Positions 35,346 through 43,630 of a stretch of 64,000 bases of DNA are shown piece after piece. The stretch comes from Streptomyces spectabilis (lineage in GTDB: Bacteria; Actinomycetota; Actinomycetes; Streptomycetales; Streptomycetaceae), in assembly GCF_008704795.1 (NCBI RefSeq), contig NZ_CP023690.1:5714501-5778500 (forward strand), given 5' to 3'. How positions within the stretch are numbered: the first letter of the stretch is position 1; every line of letters starts with the position of its first letter. Under the pieces are notes generated by a model. It was not told the DNA's origin. It made no database searches and worked only from the letters and a program-made list of their open reading frames with translations. Both the position numbers and the translations under genes were made by a program.

Positions 35346-36812
35346 ATGCGTACTGCGTATCGCGTGGAGGACGTACGGGCGGCTGAGCGCGCGCTGATGG
35401 CGCGGGTTCCCGAAGGAGCGCTGATGCAGCGGGCGGCCGCGGGGCTCGCCGCGGCCTGCGGGCAGCTGCTCGGCAAGGTCTACGGGGCGCGGGTCGCGCT
35501 CCTCGTCGGCAGCGGCGACAACGGGGGTGACGCGCTCTACGCCGGGGCGCGGCTCGCGCGGCGCGGGGCCGGGGTGACGGCCGTGCTGCTGTCGCCCGAG
35601 CGGGTGCACGGGGGTGGGGTGGCGGCGTTGCGGGGGGCCGGGGGGCGGGTTGTCGACGGCTCGGGTGACTTGCCTGGTGCCGGTGGTGCCGTGCTGCGTG
35701 CCGATCTTGTTGTTGACGGGATCGTCGGCATCGGCGGCAAGGGCGGTCTCCGTCCCGGCGCCGCCGAACTCGCCCGCGCCGCCGAGGAGTCCGGGGCCCT
35801 GGTCGTGGCCGTCGACCTGCCGAGCGGGGTCGACGCCGACACCGGCGAGGTGCGCGGCGCCGCCGTGCGCGCCGACGCGACGGTGACGTTCGGGGCCTAC
35901 AAGCCGGGGCTCCTCGTCGATCCCGCCCGGGAGTACGCCGGGGCCCTGCGGCTCGTGGACATCGGGCTCGGCGGTGAACTCTCCGCGTACGCGCCCGCGG
36001 TGGAGGCCCCGCAGTACGCCGATGTGGCGCGGCTCCTTCCGGTGCCGGGCGGCGAGAGCGACAAGTACCGGCGCGGTGTCCTCGGTGTCGTCGCCGGGTC
36101 TGCCCGCTACCCGGGGGCGGCCGTCCTCGCCGTCGCCGGAGCGCTGCGCGGCGGTGCCGGGGCCGTGCGGTACGTGGGGCCCGCCGCGGACGCCGTCATC
36201 GCCCGCTTCCCCGAGGCGCTGGTGTCCGCGGGGCCCGTGCCCAAGGCCGGGCGGGTGCAGGCCTGGGTGGTGGGGCCGGGGCTCGGGGACGGGCACGGGG
36301 ACGCGGGGGAGCGGCTGCGGGACGTGGTCGCGGCGGACGTGCCCGTGCTCATCGACGCGGACGGGCTGCGGCTCGCCGACGCCTCGGCCGTGCGGAAGCG
36401 GGGCGCTCCCACGCTGCTCACCCCGCACGCGGGGGAGGCGGCCGCGCTGCTCGGGGTGGAGCGTGCGGAGGTCGAGGCTTCCCGTCTGGACGCCGTGCGG
36501 GAGCTGGCCGGGCGGTATGCGGCCACGGTGCTGCTCAAGGGGTCGACGACGCTGGTCGCCGGGGCCGACGGGGGCGTCGTACGGGTCAATCCGACGGGGA
36601 CCGCGTGGCTGGCCACCGCGGGGAGCGGGGACGTGCTGTCGGGGCTCGCCGGGGCGCTGCTCGCGGCGGGGCTCGGGGCCCGGGACGCGGGGGCGGTGGG
36701 GGCGTTTCTGCACGGGCTCGCGGGGCGGCTCGCGGCTGAGGGGGCGCCGGTGGGGGCGCAGGACGTGGCGGAGGCCCTTCCGGCGGCGTGGCGGGACGTG
36801 CGGCGGGGCTAG
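35346..36812 (+). CDS. nnrD: Bifunctional NAD(P)H-hydrate epimerase / dehydratase
   Basis: A 488-residue fusion repairing hydrated NADH and NADPH. The N-terminal epimerase (YjeF_N, about 1-210) carries GSGDNGGDALYAGARLARRG. The C-terminal ADP-dependent dehydratase (about 225-485) carries LTPHAGEAAALLG and the catalytic ATAGSGDVLSG. ATG 35346 is chosen from homology, and a frame extension to 35316 is not needed. The adjacency nnrD-alr-tsaE is conserved in actinobacteria. Confidence 0.95.
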   Translation: MRTAYRVEDVRAAERALMARVPEGALMQRAAAGLAAACGQLLGKVYGARVALLVGSGDNGGDALYAGARLARRGAGVTAVLLSPERVHGGGVAALRGAGGRVVDGSGDLPGAGGAVLRADLVVDGIVGIGGKGGLRPGAAELARAAEESGALVVAVDLPSGVDADTGEVRGAAVRADATVTFGAYKPGLLVDPAREYAGALRLVDIGLGGELSAYAPAVEAPQYADVARLLPVPGGESDKYRRGVLGVVAGSARYPGAAVLAVAGALRGGAGAVRYVGPAADAVIARFPEALVSAGPVPKAGRVQAWVVGPGLGDGHGDAGERLRDVVAADVPVLIDADGLRLADASAVRKRGAPTLLTPHAGEAAALLGVERAEVEASRLDAVRELAGRYAATVLLKGSTTLVAGADGGVVRVNPTGTAWLATAGSGDVLSGLAGALLAAGLGARDAGAVGAFLHGLAGRLAAEGAPVGAQDVAEALPAAWRDVRRG

Positions 36813-36899
36813 CGCCTGGGCTTGGGGCTGGGTTGCTGTGTCGCTGGCGTCCGCGGGGGCGTCGTGGTGCGCCGGGCGTATGTCGTGGGGCGGGGCCGC

Positions 36900-36989
36900 G
36901 CCGGTATGTCCGTCCTCGCCGTCATGTGCGCGGGGCGGTTCATCCGCCCGGCGCGGTGCACTCGGGGTGCTGCGGGCGGACATACCGGC
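36900..36989 (+). repeat. Long-range inverted repeat upstream of alr
   Basis: The nnrD-alr gap (36813-37103) holds no gene. It contains a perfect 13-bp inverted repeat (36900-36912 with 36977-36989; 15 of 16 if extended inward). The arms enclose 64 nt with a second, GC-rich hairpin (GGGCGG...CCGCCC around a TTCAT loop). The whole could fold as a branched RNA about 90 nt long, 114 nt before alr. Confidence 0.55.
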
Positions 36990-37103
36990 ACGTCCCCTCC
37001 TGTTTCGTCGGCGGCTTTCCGTCGGTCCTGGAGCTGTCCGGTACGTCCCGTGTGCGGTGGCTCTCCGCCGGGGTTCTCGCTCGCTCTGAGACACTGTTCG
37101 ACG

Positions 37104-38261
37104 ATGACTGATACTGCACTGCCGCGCGTGCGCGCCGAGATCGACCTCGCCGCCCTTCGGGCCAACGTGCGGACGCTGCGTGCTCACGCGCCCGGCGCCG
37201 CGTTCATGGCCGTCGTGAAGGCGGACGGGTACGGGCACGGGATGGTCCCGTGCGCCAAGGCCGCGCTGGACGCGGGCGCCGAGTGGATCGGGACCGCCAC
37301 GCCCGAGGAGGCGCTCGCGCTGCGTGCCGCGGGTGTCGGCGGGCGCCTCATGTGCTGGCTGTGGACGCCGGGGTCGCCCTGGCGCGAGGCCGTCGAGGCC
37401 GACGTGGACGTGTCGGTGAGCCGGGTGGGGGCGCTCGCCGAGGTCGTCGCCGCCGCGCGGGCCGCGGGGCGTACGGCCCGGGTGCAGCTCAAGGCCGACA
37501 CCGGGCTCGGGCGCAACGGATGCATGCCCGACGACTGGCCGGAGCTCGTGGGCGAGGCCCTGCGCGCGGAGGCCGACGGTCTGGTGAAGGTCACCGGGCT
37601 CTGGTCGCACTTCGCCTGTGCCGACGAGCCGGGCCATCCGTCGATCGCCCTGCAACTGCGTACGTTCCGGGAGATGGTCGGGTACGCCGAGCAGGCGGGG
37701 GTCCGTCCCGAGGTGCGGCACATAGCCAATTCCCCGGCCACGCTCACCCTGCCCGAGACGCACTTCGACCTGGTGCGGCCGGGCATCGCGATGTACGGGG
37801 TCTCGCCCAGCCCCGAGATCGGGACGCCCGAGGACTTCGGGCTCCGTCCGGTGATGACCGTCGCCGCGGCCCTGGCGCACGTGAAGCGCGCCCCGGCGGG
37901 CCACGGCGTGAGCTACGGGCATCACTACACCACCGCGGGCGAGACGACGCTCGGTCTGGTGCCCGCCGGGTACGGGGACGGGATCCCGCGGCACGCCTCC
38001 GGCGCGGGCCCGGTGCTCGTCGACGGCAAGTGGCGGACCGCCGCCGGGCGGATCGCCATGGACCAGTTCGTGGTGGACCTCGGCGGGGACGAGCCCGAGG
38101 TCGGCACGGAAGCGGTGCTCTTCGGGCCCGGCGACCGCGGGGAGCCCACCGCCGAGGACTGGGCGCGGGCCGCGGGCACCATCGCGTACGAGATCGTGAC
38201 CCGCATCGGTGCGCGCGTTCCGCGCGTCTATGTGAACGAGCGGCCGGGCACCGGCGACTGA
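37104..38261 (+). CDS. alr: Alanine racemase
   Basis: A 385-residue PLP enzyme making D-alanine for the cell wall. The PLP lysine is K39 in AVVKADGYGHG, and the catalytic tyrosine is in GVSYGHHYTT. ATG 37104 is the family start; the frame is open to 36822. A -10-like GACACT (37090-37095) lies 8 nt before the ATG with no Shine-Dalgarno, so transcription may start almost at the codon. The alpha/beta hydrolase gene follows after 13 nt. Confidence 0.97.
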   Translation: MTDTALPRVRAEIDLAALRANVRTLRAHAPGAAFMAVVKADGYGHGMVPCAKAALDAGAEWIGTATPEEALALRAAGVGGRLMCWLWTPGSPWREAVEADVDVSVSRVGALAEVVAAARAAGRTARVQLKADTGLGRNGCMPDDWPELVGEALRAEADGLVKVTGLWSHFACADEPGHPSIALQLRTFREMVGYAEQAGVRPEVRHIANSPATLTLPETHFDLVRPGIAMYGVSPSPEIGTPEDFGLRPVMTVAAALAHVKRAPAGHGVSYGHHYTTAGETTLGLVPAGYGDGIPRHASGAGPVLVDGKWRTAAGRIAMDQFVVDLGGDEPEVGTEAVLFGPGDRGEPTAEDWARAAGTIAYEIVTRIGARVPRVYVNERPGTGD

Positions 38262-38274
38262 AGAGGAGCGGCAC

Positions 38275-39474
38275 GTGGGCGAGGGCAGCACGGGGGCGGC
38301 CGCCGAGGTGGTCGGGGCGGTGGCGGGACGGCCGGGCGCTTCGGCGACGACCTGGCGGCGGGCCGGGATCGCCGGTGCCGCCATAGGAGTCATCGCGGCG
38401 GGCGCCGCCGCCGGGGTCGCCATCGAGCGGCTCACGGTCGGGCGCGGCATGCGCAAGAAGGCCCGTCTCGCCCTCGACGCCTCGGGCCCGTACGGCTCGC
38501 TGCGCGGCATGCCCGGCAAGGCGTACGCCGACGACGGCACGGAGCTGGCCTTCGAAGTCGACGAGGTCGGTGAGGAGGGGGCCCAGGCCTCGCGGCGGCG
38601 TCGGCTCTTCGGGCGGCGCGCGCCCGCTCCCGTCACCGTCGTGTTCAGCCACGGCTACTGCCTCAGCCAGGACTCCTGGCACTTCCAGCGCGCCGCGCTG
38701 CGGGGCGTCGTACGGGCCGTGTACTGGGACCAGCGCAGCCACGGGCGCTCGGGGCGCGGCGCGGCCCAGCTCCGTGACGGCGAGCCGGTCACCATCGACC
38801 GCCTGGGCCGGGACCTGAAGGCCGTCATCGACGCGGCCGCGCCCGAGGGGCCGCTGGTCCTCGTCGGGCACTCCATGGGCGGCATGACGACGATGGCCCT
38901 CGCCGACCAGTTCCCGGAGCTGATCCGGGAGCGGGTGGTGGGCGTCGCCCTTGTCGGCACGTCCGCCGGGGGGCTCGGGGAAGTCAACTTCGGGCTCCCG
39001 GTGGCGGGGGTGAACGCCGTGCGGCGCGTGCTGCCCGGCGTCCTGAGGGCGCTCGGTTCGCAGGCCGAGCTCGTCGAGCGGGGGCGGCGGGCCACGTCCG
39101 ACCTGTTCGCGGGCATCATCAAGCGGTACTCGTTCTCGTCGAAGGACGTGGATCCGGCGGTAGCGCGGTTCGCGGAGCGCATGATCGAGTCCACGCCGAT
39201 CGACGTGGTCGCGGAGTTCTACCCGGCGTTCACCGAGCACGACAAGGCGGACGCCCTCAAGCACTTCACCGAGCTGCCCGTGCTCGTGCTCGCGGGCGAC
39301 AAGGACCTGGTCACGCCGAGCGAGCACAGCGAGGTGATCGCCGATCTGCTGCCGGAGGCGGAGCTCGTCCTGGTGCCGGACGCCGGTCACCTGGTCATGC
39401 TGGAGCACCCCGAGGCGGTGACCGACCGCCTGGCGGATCTGCTGGCACGGACGGGCGCGGTCGGCAGCGGTTAA
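38275..39474 (+). CDS. Membrane-anchored alpha/beta hydrolase
   Basis: A 399-residue protein. An Ala/Gly-rich N-terminus contains one transmembrane segment (about residues 29-48), followed by an alpha/beta-hydrolase domain. The nucleophile serine is in GHSMGG, the oxyanion motif is SHGYCL, and the likely acid and base lie in AGDKD and DAGHLVMLEHPE. The substrate is unknown. The GTG has GAGGAG 7 nt upstream and the gene is likely co-transcribed with alr. Its stop codon TAA forms part of the tsaE -10. Confidence 0.88.
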   Translation: MGEGSTGAAAEVVGAVAGRPGASATTWRRAGIAGAAIGVIAAGAAAGVAIERLTVGRGMRKKARLALDASGPYGSLRGMPGKAYADDGTELAFEVDEVGEEGAQASRRRRLFGRRAPAPVTVVFSHGYCLSQDSWHFQRAALRGVVRAVYWDQRSHGRSGRGAAQLRDGEPVTIDRLGRDLKAVIDAAAPEGPLVLVGHSMGGMTTMALADQFPELIRERVVGVALVGTSAGGLGEVNFGLPVAGVNAVRRVLPGVLRALGSQAELVERGRRATSDLFAGIIKRYSFSSKDVDPAVARFAERMIESTPIDVVAEFYPAFTEHDKADALKHFTELPVLVLAGDKDLVTPSEHSEVIADLLPEAELVLVPDAGHLVMLEHPEAVTDRLADLLARTGAVGSG

Positions 39475-39477
39475 CGT
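39472..39477 (+). promoter_or_regulatory. tsaE leaderless -10
   Basis: TAACGT overlaps the hydrolase stop codon and lies 7 nt before ATG 39485, with no Shine-Dalgarno. Confidence 0.4.
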
Positions 39478-39484
39478 GGGTCCC

Positions 39485-40000
39485 ATGGAAGCACCGCACA
39501 GCCCGGCCGTCCCCGCCACCACCCTGAAGATCGCCGTCAACTCCCCGGAACAGATGGGTGAGTTGGGCCGCCGCCTGGCCAAGATCCTGCGTCCGGGCGA
39601 TCTCGTCATGCTCACCGGTGAGCTGGGCGCGGGCAAGACGACGCTGACGCGCGGCCTCGGCGAGGGCCTGGGCGTGCGCGGGGCCGTCACCTCGCCGACG
39701 TTCGTCATCGCCCGCGTCCACCCGCCGCTCGGCGAGGGACCGGCCCTGGTGCACGTGGACGCGTACCGGCTCGGCGGTGGGCTCGACGAGATGGAGGACC
39801 TGGACCTCGACGTGTCCCTGCCGGACTCCGTGGTCGTCGTGGAGTGGGGCGACGGCAAGGTCGAGGACCTGTCGGACGACCGGCTGCACCTGGTCATCCA
39901 CCGGGCCGTGGGAGACACCGCCGACGAGGGGCGCGAGGTGACCCTGCGGGGGATCGGGGTCCGCTGGCAGGACGCCGATCTGAGCGTTCTGGCCGGCTGA
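39485..40000 (+). CDS. tsaE: tRNA t6A synthesis ATPase TsaE
   Basis: A 171-residue P-loop ATPase that works with TsaB and TsaD to form N6-threonylcarbamoyladenosine at position 37 of ANN-decoding tRNAs. The Walker A is GELGAGKTTLTRG, and the PTFVIARVH segment is conserved. It is separated from tsaB by about 1 kb holding a small ORF and an opposite-strand gene. Confidence 0.95.
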   Translation: MEAPHSPAVPATTLKIAVNSPEQMGELGRRLAKILRPGDLVMLTGELGAGKTTLTRGLGEGLGVRGAVTSPTFVIARVHPPLGEGPALVHVDAYRLGGGLDEMEDLDLDVSLPDSVVVVEWGDGKVEDLSDDRLHLVIHRAVGDTADEGREVTLRGIGVRWQDADLSVLAG

Positions 40001-40123
40001 GGCCCGTTCGTCGGCCCTCAGTGGGGGATTACATTTGCCCTTTTTGCGGCTGGTGGGGATTCTTTCCGTCCACATTTTCCGACAAGGCGTCGGTAAGATG
40101 TTGCATGGCGGGTGCCGGGCGTG

Positions 40124-40162
40124 TTCACATGGATACCGGTACTGGTTAGGTCTACCTAACCA
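40124..40162 (+). promoter_or_regulatory. 20-bp palindrome overlapping a promoter
   Basis: TTCACA (40124-40129) and TTAGGT (40146-40151), 16 bp apart, form a plausible promoter. The -10 is embedded in the near-perfect palindrome TGGTTAGGTCTACCTAACCA (40143-40162, 9-bp arms, 2-bp centre), which could be a repressor operator or an RNA hairpin. The half-sites TTAGGT/ACCTAA resemble iron-box half-sites, but the spacing differs from the DtxR/IdeR consensus. Confidence 0.55.
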
Positions 40163-40192
40163 CGTCTGCCCCCGAAGCCCCAGGAGGCGTCC

Positions 40193-40372
40193 ATGCCGGC
40201 TTCAGAACGAGACGTACAGCCCCGGCCGCAGGGGCCGGCGGCGCGGCCGTCCAGCTGCTCGATGAGTGAGCTGCTCGCGTCGTGCGCCGCCGCGAGCGCC
40301 GTCTCCACGCCTCCAGCCGCCCCTGTGCCTCAGGAAGCCCCCGTGGACGAGCCGCGGCGGGACGCCGCCTGA
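40193..40372 (+). CDS. Small ORF, 59 residues, unknown
   Basis: An ATG with a perfect Shine-Dalgarno (AGGAGG, 40182-40187, 5 nt spacing) opens 59 codons. The product has two Cys (SSCSMSELLASCAAA) and an Ala/Pro/Glu-rich second half. I recognise no domain. The support is the Shine-Dalgarno and the promoter/palindrome 30 nt upstream. It ends 4 nt before the stop of the opposite-strand gene. It might be a regulated small protein. Confidence 0.55.
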   Translation: MPASERDVQPRPQGPAARPSSCSMSELLASCAAASAVSTPPAAPVPQEAPVDEPRRDAA

Positions 40373-40376
40373 GCGG

Positions 40377-40925
40377 CTACTTGACGACCACTACCGCCGT
40401 CTCGATGGTCGCGAAGTCCCACATCGCGTTGCCGTCCTCGCGGGACGAGCGGATGCCGCCGGTCTTCTTCGCGGGGTCCGGCTTCTCCGTGGAGCCGTTG
40501 AGCGCCGCGCTGAACCCGATCGTTATGCCGTCGACCGTCGTGAAGCGCACGACGTGCTCGATCTGCCTGCCGTCCGAACCGGTGACCTGACCCTGGCGCG
40601 ACGTGACCTCGTACGTGCCGGGCTCCGGGTCGACGGTGCTCGGCGTGACGCGGTACGTGCGCTTGGCCTTGCCGGAGTCGCCGACCAGCCACACCCGGTC
40701 GCCCTCCAGTGAGTACACGACCCGCTTTCCGGTGCCCGAGCGGTCGGGCAGCGCCAGCGCGTCGCCCTTGCCCTTGGGGGACTTCGTGGGGGTCGTGGGG
40801 GATTTGTCCGGCCGCGCGTTCAGATCGTCCGGCGCGCTCGCGGAGGCCTGGTAGGCGAGGAATCCGACCGCGGCGAGGGCGGCGGCGGTGAGCCCGGCCA
40901 CGAATCCCGAGCTGGTCCTGGACAC
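40377..40925 (-). CDS. Membrane-anchored YkuD-like protein lacking the catalytic Cys
   Basis: A 182-residue protein. An N-terminal transmembrane anchor (SGFVAGLTAAALAAVGFLAY) and a Pro/Lys/Thr linker lead to a domain of about 110 residues. That domain resembles the L,D-transpeptidase (YkuD) fold: VVYSLEGDRVWLV, EPGTYEVTS and a terminal IRSSREDGNAMWDF...TAVVV matching the IR..NED...GTPVV end of that family. Where YkuD enzymes have SHGCIR, this protein has KTGGIR, with Gly157 in the Cys position, so it should be catalytically dead. This is my inference from pattern similarity. The GTG at 40925 has GGAAGG upstream. Confidence 0.7.
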   Translation of the reverse strand: MSRTSSGFVAGLTAAALAAVGFLAYQASASAPDDLNARPDKSPTTPTKSPKGKGDALALPDRSGTGKRVVYSLEGDRVWLVGDSGKAKRTYRVTPSTVDPEPGTYEVTSRQGQVTGSDGRQIEHVVRFTTVDGITIGFSAALNGSTEKPDPAKKTGGIRSSREDGNAMWDFATIETAVVVVK

Positions 40926-41015
40926 TGAGCCACCTTCCCTACGTACGGCTATGGAGTGACGGTAGCAGCAGGCGCACCCGCGGCCGGTGCGGCCGTGCGC
41001 GGGGCCTCGGAGCCG

Positions 41016-41021
41016 TAGGCT
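41016..41021 (+). promoter_or_regulatory. tsaB leaderless -10
   Basis: TAGGCT lies 6 nt before the tsaB GTG (41028), with no Shine-Dalgarno. It predicts a leaderless tsaB-rimI-tsaD transcript. Confidence 0.5.
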
Positions 41022-41027
41022 GTTCGC

Positions 41028-41684
41028 GTGCTCTTGCTCGCTCTGGATACCGCAACCCCCGCCGTCACCGTCGCGCTGCACGACGGCACGTCCGTCGTGG
41101 CCGAGTCGAGTCAGGTCGACGCGCGCCGCCACGGCGAGCTGCTGCTGCCCGCCGTCGACCGCGTCCTCGCCGACGCGGGCGTGAGACTCGACGCGGTCAC
41201 CGCCGTCGTCGCCGGGGTGGGCCCCGGGCCGTACACCGGGCTGCGAGTGGGCCTGATGACGGCCGACACCTTCGGCCTCGCGCTCGGCGTGCCCGTGTAC
41301 GGGGTGTGCACGCTCGACGGTCTGGCGTACGCCTCCGGGATCGAGGACGGCCCGTTCGTCGTGGCCACGGACGCGCGCCGCAAGGAGGTCTACTGGGCCC
41401 GGTACGACGACGCGCGCACCCGCGTCACGGGGCCCGCCGTGGACCGGCCCGCCGACATCGCCGAGCAGGTCGCGGGGCTCCCGGCCGTCGGCGCGGGCGC
41501 CACGCTCTACCCGGAGGCCTTCCCCGACGCCCGCGGGCCCGAGCACGTGGCGGCCGCCGCCCTCGCCGCGGTCGCCGCCGAGAAGCTGGCCGCGGGCGAG
41601 GAGCTCCTGGAGCCGCGCCCGCTGTATCTGCGCCGCCCGGACGCGCAGGTGCCCAAGAACTACAAGGTGGTCACCCCCAAGTGA
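41028..41684 (+). CDS. tsaB: tRNA t6A synthesis protein TsaB
   Basis: A 218-residue ASKHA-fold protein, the non-catalytic partner of TsaD (LLALDTATPAVTVALHDG, GPGPYTGLRVGLMTA). GTG 41028 follows a -10 by 6 nt. Its stop overlaps the rimI GTG (GTGA), so tsaB, rimI and tsaD form a tight operon. Confidence 0.95.
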   Translation: MLLLALDTATPAVTVALHDGTSVVAESSQVDARRHGELLLPAVDRVLADAGVRLDAVTAVVAGVGPGPYTGLRVGLMTADTFGLALGVPVYGVCTLDGLAYASGIEDGPFVVATDARRKEVYWARYDDARTRVTGPAVDRPADIAEQVAGLPAVGAGATLYPEAFPDARGPEHVAAAALAAVAAEKLAAGEELLEPRPLYLRRPDAQVPKNYKVVTPK

Positions 41685-42271
41685 CCACCGTGACGACCCA
41701 AGCCGCCGTGCTGCGCGAGATGCGCTGGTGGGACATCGATCCCGTCCTCGCGCTCGAGAAGGCACTCTTCCCGGAGGACGCCTGGTCGCGCGGCATGTTC
41801 TGGTCGGAGCTCGCGCACGCGCGCGGTCCCGGCTCGACGCGCCGCTATCTGGTGGCGTACGACGGCGAGCGCCTCGTCGGGTACGGCGGGCTCGCGGTCG
41901 CGGGCACCGACTCCGAAGGCGGCGACGCGGTGGCCGCCGACGTGCAGACCATCGCCGTGGCCCGGGACCAGTGGGGCACCGGGCTCGGCGCGCGGCTGCT
42001 CACCGAACTCCTCCGGCACGCGACCGCCTTCGAGGCCACCGAGGTGATGCTCGAAGTGCGCGTGGACAACACCCGGGCGCAGAAGCTGTACGAGCGCTTC
42101 GGCTTCGAGCCGATCGGCTTCCGGCGCGGCTACTACCAGCCGGGGAACGTGGACGCGCTGGTGATGCGTCTCTCGGACCCCTCGGCCCTGTCGCGCGCCC
42201 CGCACCCCTCCCCGAACGGCCGGGCCGACGGCCCCGTGAACGGCGTACAAGGAACCGAGATCCATGGCTGA
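41681..42271 (+). CDS. rimI: Ribosomal protein S18 N-acetyltransferase RimI-type
   Basis: A 196-residue GNAT acetyltransferase. The acetyl-CoA loop [15 protein letters not shown] and [17 protein letters not shown] are intact. The core is about 155 residues, with a disordered 35-residue tail ([14 protein letters not shown]). GTG 41681 overlaps the tsaB stop; a second GTG at 41690 is possible. It overlaps tsaD by 8 nt. The substrate assignment to S18 is by gene context. Confidence 0.88.
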   Translation: MTTVTTQAAVLREMRWWDIDPVLALEKALFPEDAWSRGMFWSELAHARGPGSTRRYLVAYDGERLVGYGGLAVAGTDSEGGDAVAADVQTIAVARDQWGTGLGARLLTELLRHATAFEATEVMLEVRVDNTRAQKLYERFGFEPIGFRRGYYQPGNVDALVMRLSDPSALSRAPHPSPNGRADGPVNGVQGTEIHG

Positions 42272-43379
42272 CCTCCGCGACGAGCCCCTCGTCCTCGGCA
42301 TCGAGACCTCCTGCGACGAGACCGGCGTCGGCATCGTGCGCGGCACCACGCTGCTCGCCGACGCCGTCGCCTCCAGCGTCGACGAGCACGCGCGCTTCGG
42401 CGGCGTCGTGCCCGAGGTCGCCTCGCGGGCGCACCTGGAGGCGATGGTCCCGACCATCCAGCGCGCCCTGAAGGACGCGGGCGTCGCCGCCTCCGACCTC
42501 GACGGGATCGCCGTCACCGCCGGGCCGGGGCTCGCGGGCGCCCTGCTCGTCGGCGTCTCGGCCGCGAAGGCGTACGCGTACGCGCTCGGCAAGCCGCTGT
42601 ACGGCGTGAACCACCTGGCCTCGCACATCTGCGTGGACCAGCTGGAGCACGGCGCGCTTCCCGAGCCGACGATGGCGCTGCTCGTGTCCGGCGGGCACTC
42701 GTCGCTGCTGCTCTCCACCGACATCACCTCCGACGTCCGGCCGCTCGGCGCGACCATCGACGACGCCGCGGGGGAGGCCTTCGACAAGATCGCGCGGGTG
42801 CTGAACCTGGGCTTCCCCGGCGGCCCCGTCATCGACCGGTACGCGCGCGAGGGCGACCCGACCGCCATCGCCTTCCCGCGCGGGCTCACCGGGCCGCGCG
42901 ATCCCGCGTACGACTTCTCCTTCTCCGGCCTGAAGACGGCCGTGGCCCGCTGGATCGAGGCCAAGCGGGCCGCGGGCGAGGACGTGCCGGTGCGGGACGT
43001 GGCCGCGTCCTTCCAGGAGGCGGTCGTCGACGTGCTCACCCGCAAGGCGGTCAAGGCCTGCAAGGACGAGGGCGTCGACCACCTGATGATCGGCGGCGGC
43101 GTCGCCGCGAACACGCGCCTGCGCGCGCTCGCCCAGGAGCGCTGCGAGCGCGCCGGCATCCGCCTTCGGGTGCCGCGGCCCAAGCTGTGCACGGACAACG
43201 GCGCGATGGTCGCCGCGCTCGGCGCGGAGATGGTGGCCCGCAACCGGCCCTCCTCGGACCTGGGGCTCTCGGCGGACTCCTCCCTGCCGGTGACGGAGCC
43301 GCACGTGCCGGGCGCGCACGCCCACACCCACGACCACGACCACGTGCACGAGGTCAGCAAGGACAACCTCTACTCATGA
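42264..43379 (+). CDS. tsaD: tRNA N6-adenosine threonylcarbamoyltransferase, His-rich tail
   Basis: A 371-residue TsaD (formerly Gcp), the catalytic subunit that transfers threonylcarbamoyl to tRNA A37. [14 protein letters not shown] and the metal-binding motif NHLASH are present. After the conserved core, a tail of about 25 residues ends in alternating His ([12 protein letters not shown]), probably metal-binding. It overlaps rimI by 8 nt and the next gene by 4 nt. Confidence 0.95.
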   Translation: MADLRDEPLVLGIETSCDETGVGIVRGTTLLADAVASSVDEHARFGGVVPEVASRAHLEAMVPTIQRALKDAGVAASDLDGIAVTAGPGLAGALLVGVSAAKAYAYALGKPLYGVNHLASHICVDQLEHGALPEPTMALLVSGGHSSLLLSTDITSDVRPLGATIDDAAGEAFDKIARVLNLGFPGGPVIDRYAREGDPTAIAFPRGLTGPRDPAYDFSFSGLKTAVARWIEAKRAAGEDVPVRDVAASFQEAVVDVLTRKAVKACKDEGVDHLMIGGGVAANTRLRALAQERCERAGIRLRVPRPKLCTDNGAMVAALGAEMVARNRPSSDLGLSADSSLPVTEPHVPGAHAHTHDHDHVHEVSKDNLYS

Positions 43380-43630
43380 GCGTCGCGCTGATGTGGGAGG
43401 CCCGGGCGGCGGAGGGGTGCGGGGCGGAGCTGCTGGCCTGGGCGCGGGCCCAGGGCCTGGCGGTGGCGCCGGTGCGCCGTGAGACGTTCCGGGCGCCGGG
43501 GGACCGGGTCCTCGTCATCACCTGGTGGGACGCCGCGTACGACGCCGACCTGCCGGAGCTGCCCGAGCCGCCCGGGGACCTGGTGTCCCGGCCGCCGCAC
43601 CGCTGGCGCTTCGAGCCGGTCGACTCCTAG
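43376..43630 (+). CDS. Small protein of unknown function downstream of tsaD
   Basis: An 84-residue protein ([20 protein letters not shown]...). Its ATG overlaps the tsaD stop by 4 nt (ATGA), so it is translationally coupled. The fold looks like a compact alpha/beta protein with Trp-rich strands ([18 protein letters not shown]). I recognise no domain. Its stop shares CTAG (43627-43630) with the convergent tetR stop. Confidence 0.75.
   Translation: MSVALMWEARAAEGCGAELLAWARAQGLAVAPVRRETFRAPGDRVLVITWWDAAYDADLPELPEPPGDLVSRPPHRWRFEPVDS

Noticed and set aside
40143..40162. Iron box (DtxR/IdeR/DmdR) upstream of the small ORF
   Set aside because: The TTAGGT and ACCTAA half-sites are present, but the consensus has a 7-bp centre and here it is 2 bp. 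Kept only as an unassigned palindrome.
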